Positions 4,912-5,506 of a stretch of 5,506 bases of DNA are shown in pieces. Location of the stretch: assembly GCA_029974875.1 (NCBI GenBank), contig JARKQP010000932.1, positions 1 to 5,506 on the forward strand, in the 5' to 3' direction. Origin of the DNA: Mobilitalea sp. Its GTDB lineage: Bacteria; Bacillota_A; Clostridia; Lachnospirales; Lachnospiraceae. The stretch's first letter is position 1. Each line of letters starts with the position of its first letter. Both the position numbers and the translations under genes were made by a program. The notes below the pieces were generated by a model. The model did no database searches, was not told the origin of the DNA, and saw only the letters and a list, made by a program, of their open reading frames with translations.

Positions 4912-5506
4912 ATGATTTCAGGGAAAATGGTAGGATTAGTAAAGAATAGTTCCGTAATCAGGGCAATGTTCGAGGAGGGAAAGCGGCTGTCAGACATTTA
5001 CGGGGCAGAAAATGTGTTTGACTTTAGCTTGGGAAATCCCAGTGTGGAGCCGCCGGAAGAAATTAAGAAAGCCCTCATTGATGTAATTAATGAAGAAAGT
5101 CCGAATCTGGTCCATGGCTATATGAATAATTCAGGCTATGAGGATGTAAGGGAAGCTGTGGCGGAGCATATTAATAAAAGCTTTGGTACGGATTTTCATA
5201 TACAGAATATTGTAATGACAGTCGGTGCAGCCGGCGGCTTGAATGTGATATTAAAGACCTTGTTAAATCCAGGGGATGAGGTCATCGTATTTGCACCGTT
5301 CTTTGGAGAATACCGTAATTATGTAAGTAATTTTGATGGGGAGCTGGTGGTAATTTCTCCGGACACCTCCAGCTTCCAACCAAATCTTTTAGAGCTTGAA
5401 CATAAAATTACGGCAAAAACAAAGGCCGTGATCGTCAACACGCCGAATAACCCCACGGGTGTTGTATATTCCGGGCAGACGGTGGAGGCTTTGGCAGCTA
5501 TTTTAA
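4912..5506 (+). CDS. Class I/II pyridoxal phosphate-dependent aminotransferase, 5' part (cut by window end)
   Basis: 198 residues from the ATG at 4912, about half of a typical protein of roughly 390-400; the rest, including the catalytic lysine that holds PLP, lies beyond the right edge. Seen: FSLGNPSVEPP at 38-48 (substrate-side N-terminal segment of fold type I aminotransferases), HGYMNNSGYEDVREAVA at 68-84 (the 'Y...G...LR' block), VGAAGGLNVIL at 104-114 (PLP-phosphate loop), PGDEVIVFAPFFGEY at 120-134, and VNTPNNPTGVVYS at 175-187, where N180 of NPTG is the conserved residue contacting the PLP ring. A ribosome binding site AGAGGTG (4901-4907) favours this ATG over the one at 4927. It transfers amino groups between an amino acid and a 2-oxoacid in the cytoplasm. 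The amino acid used cannot be told from this half; closeness to a branched-chain amino acid importer is only suggestive, since promoter and terminator separate the two units. Confidence 0.9.
   Translation, partial: MISGKMVGLVKNSSVIRAMFEEGKRLSDIYGAENVFDFSLGNPSVEPPEEIKKALIDVINEESPNLVHGYMNNSGYEDVREAVAEHINKSFGTDFHIQNIVMTVGAAGGLNVILKTLLNPGDEVIVFAPFFGEYRNYVSNFDGELVVISPDTSSFQPNLLELEHKITAKTKAVIVNTPNNPTGVVYSGQTVEALAAIL

Overview
The window carries most of a branched-chain amino acid (HAAT-family, Liv-type) ABC importer, all on the + strand. The order is the 3' end of a periplasmic-binding-type substrate-binding protein (livJ/livK-like), then livH, livM, livG and livF, then a cytidylate kinase-like gene. 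A separately promoted class I/II PLP-dependent aminotransferase follows and runs off the right edge. The fairly low GC by eye, strong AGGAGG-type Shine-Dalgarno sites, SigA-type promoters with extended -10 elements and the protein sequences suggest a Firmicute of the Clostridia. A Lachnospiraceae-like organism is my best guess from protein style; it is an inference, not a measurement.

Layout. 1-221 is the C-terminal part of the substrate-binding protein, followed by a 13-bp hairpin (268-304) that probably terminates or attenuates its transcript. 222-571 is a gene-free stretch of 350 bases. It holds that hairpin, a small GC-rich dyad (390-403), a good extended -10 promoter (451-479) and a leader of about 85 nt with mutually exclusive hairpins. 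572-4051 is livHMGF, with gaps of 10, 4 and 13 nt, so it reads as one operon. The livG ribosome binding site lies inside a perfect 8-bp hairpin at the end of livM. 4094-4714 is the cytidylate kinase-like gene, 42 nt after livF with no terminator between, so probably cotranscribed. A hairpin plus T6 tract (4741-4783) ends the unit. A second extended -10 promoter (4833-4861) drives the aminotransferase from 4912.

How it works together. The binding protein captures leucine/isoleucine/valine or a similar small amino acid outside the membrane. LivH and LivM form the membrane channel, and LivG and LivF are the two ATPases that power uptake. The binding-protein gene ends at its own hairpin and the membrane/ATPase genes restart from their own promoter, an arrangement that would let the binding protein be made in excess. 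The kinase-like protein has no evident transport role. The aminotransferase could act on an imported amino acid, but its substrate cannot be read from this sequence.

I found no mobile element, CRISPR array, tRNA/rRNA or phage signature. The window is mainly a conventional transporter operon. The less ordinary points are RNA structures at the livH leader and the livM-livG junction, and the kinase-like gene riding on the operon.
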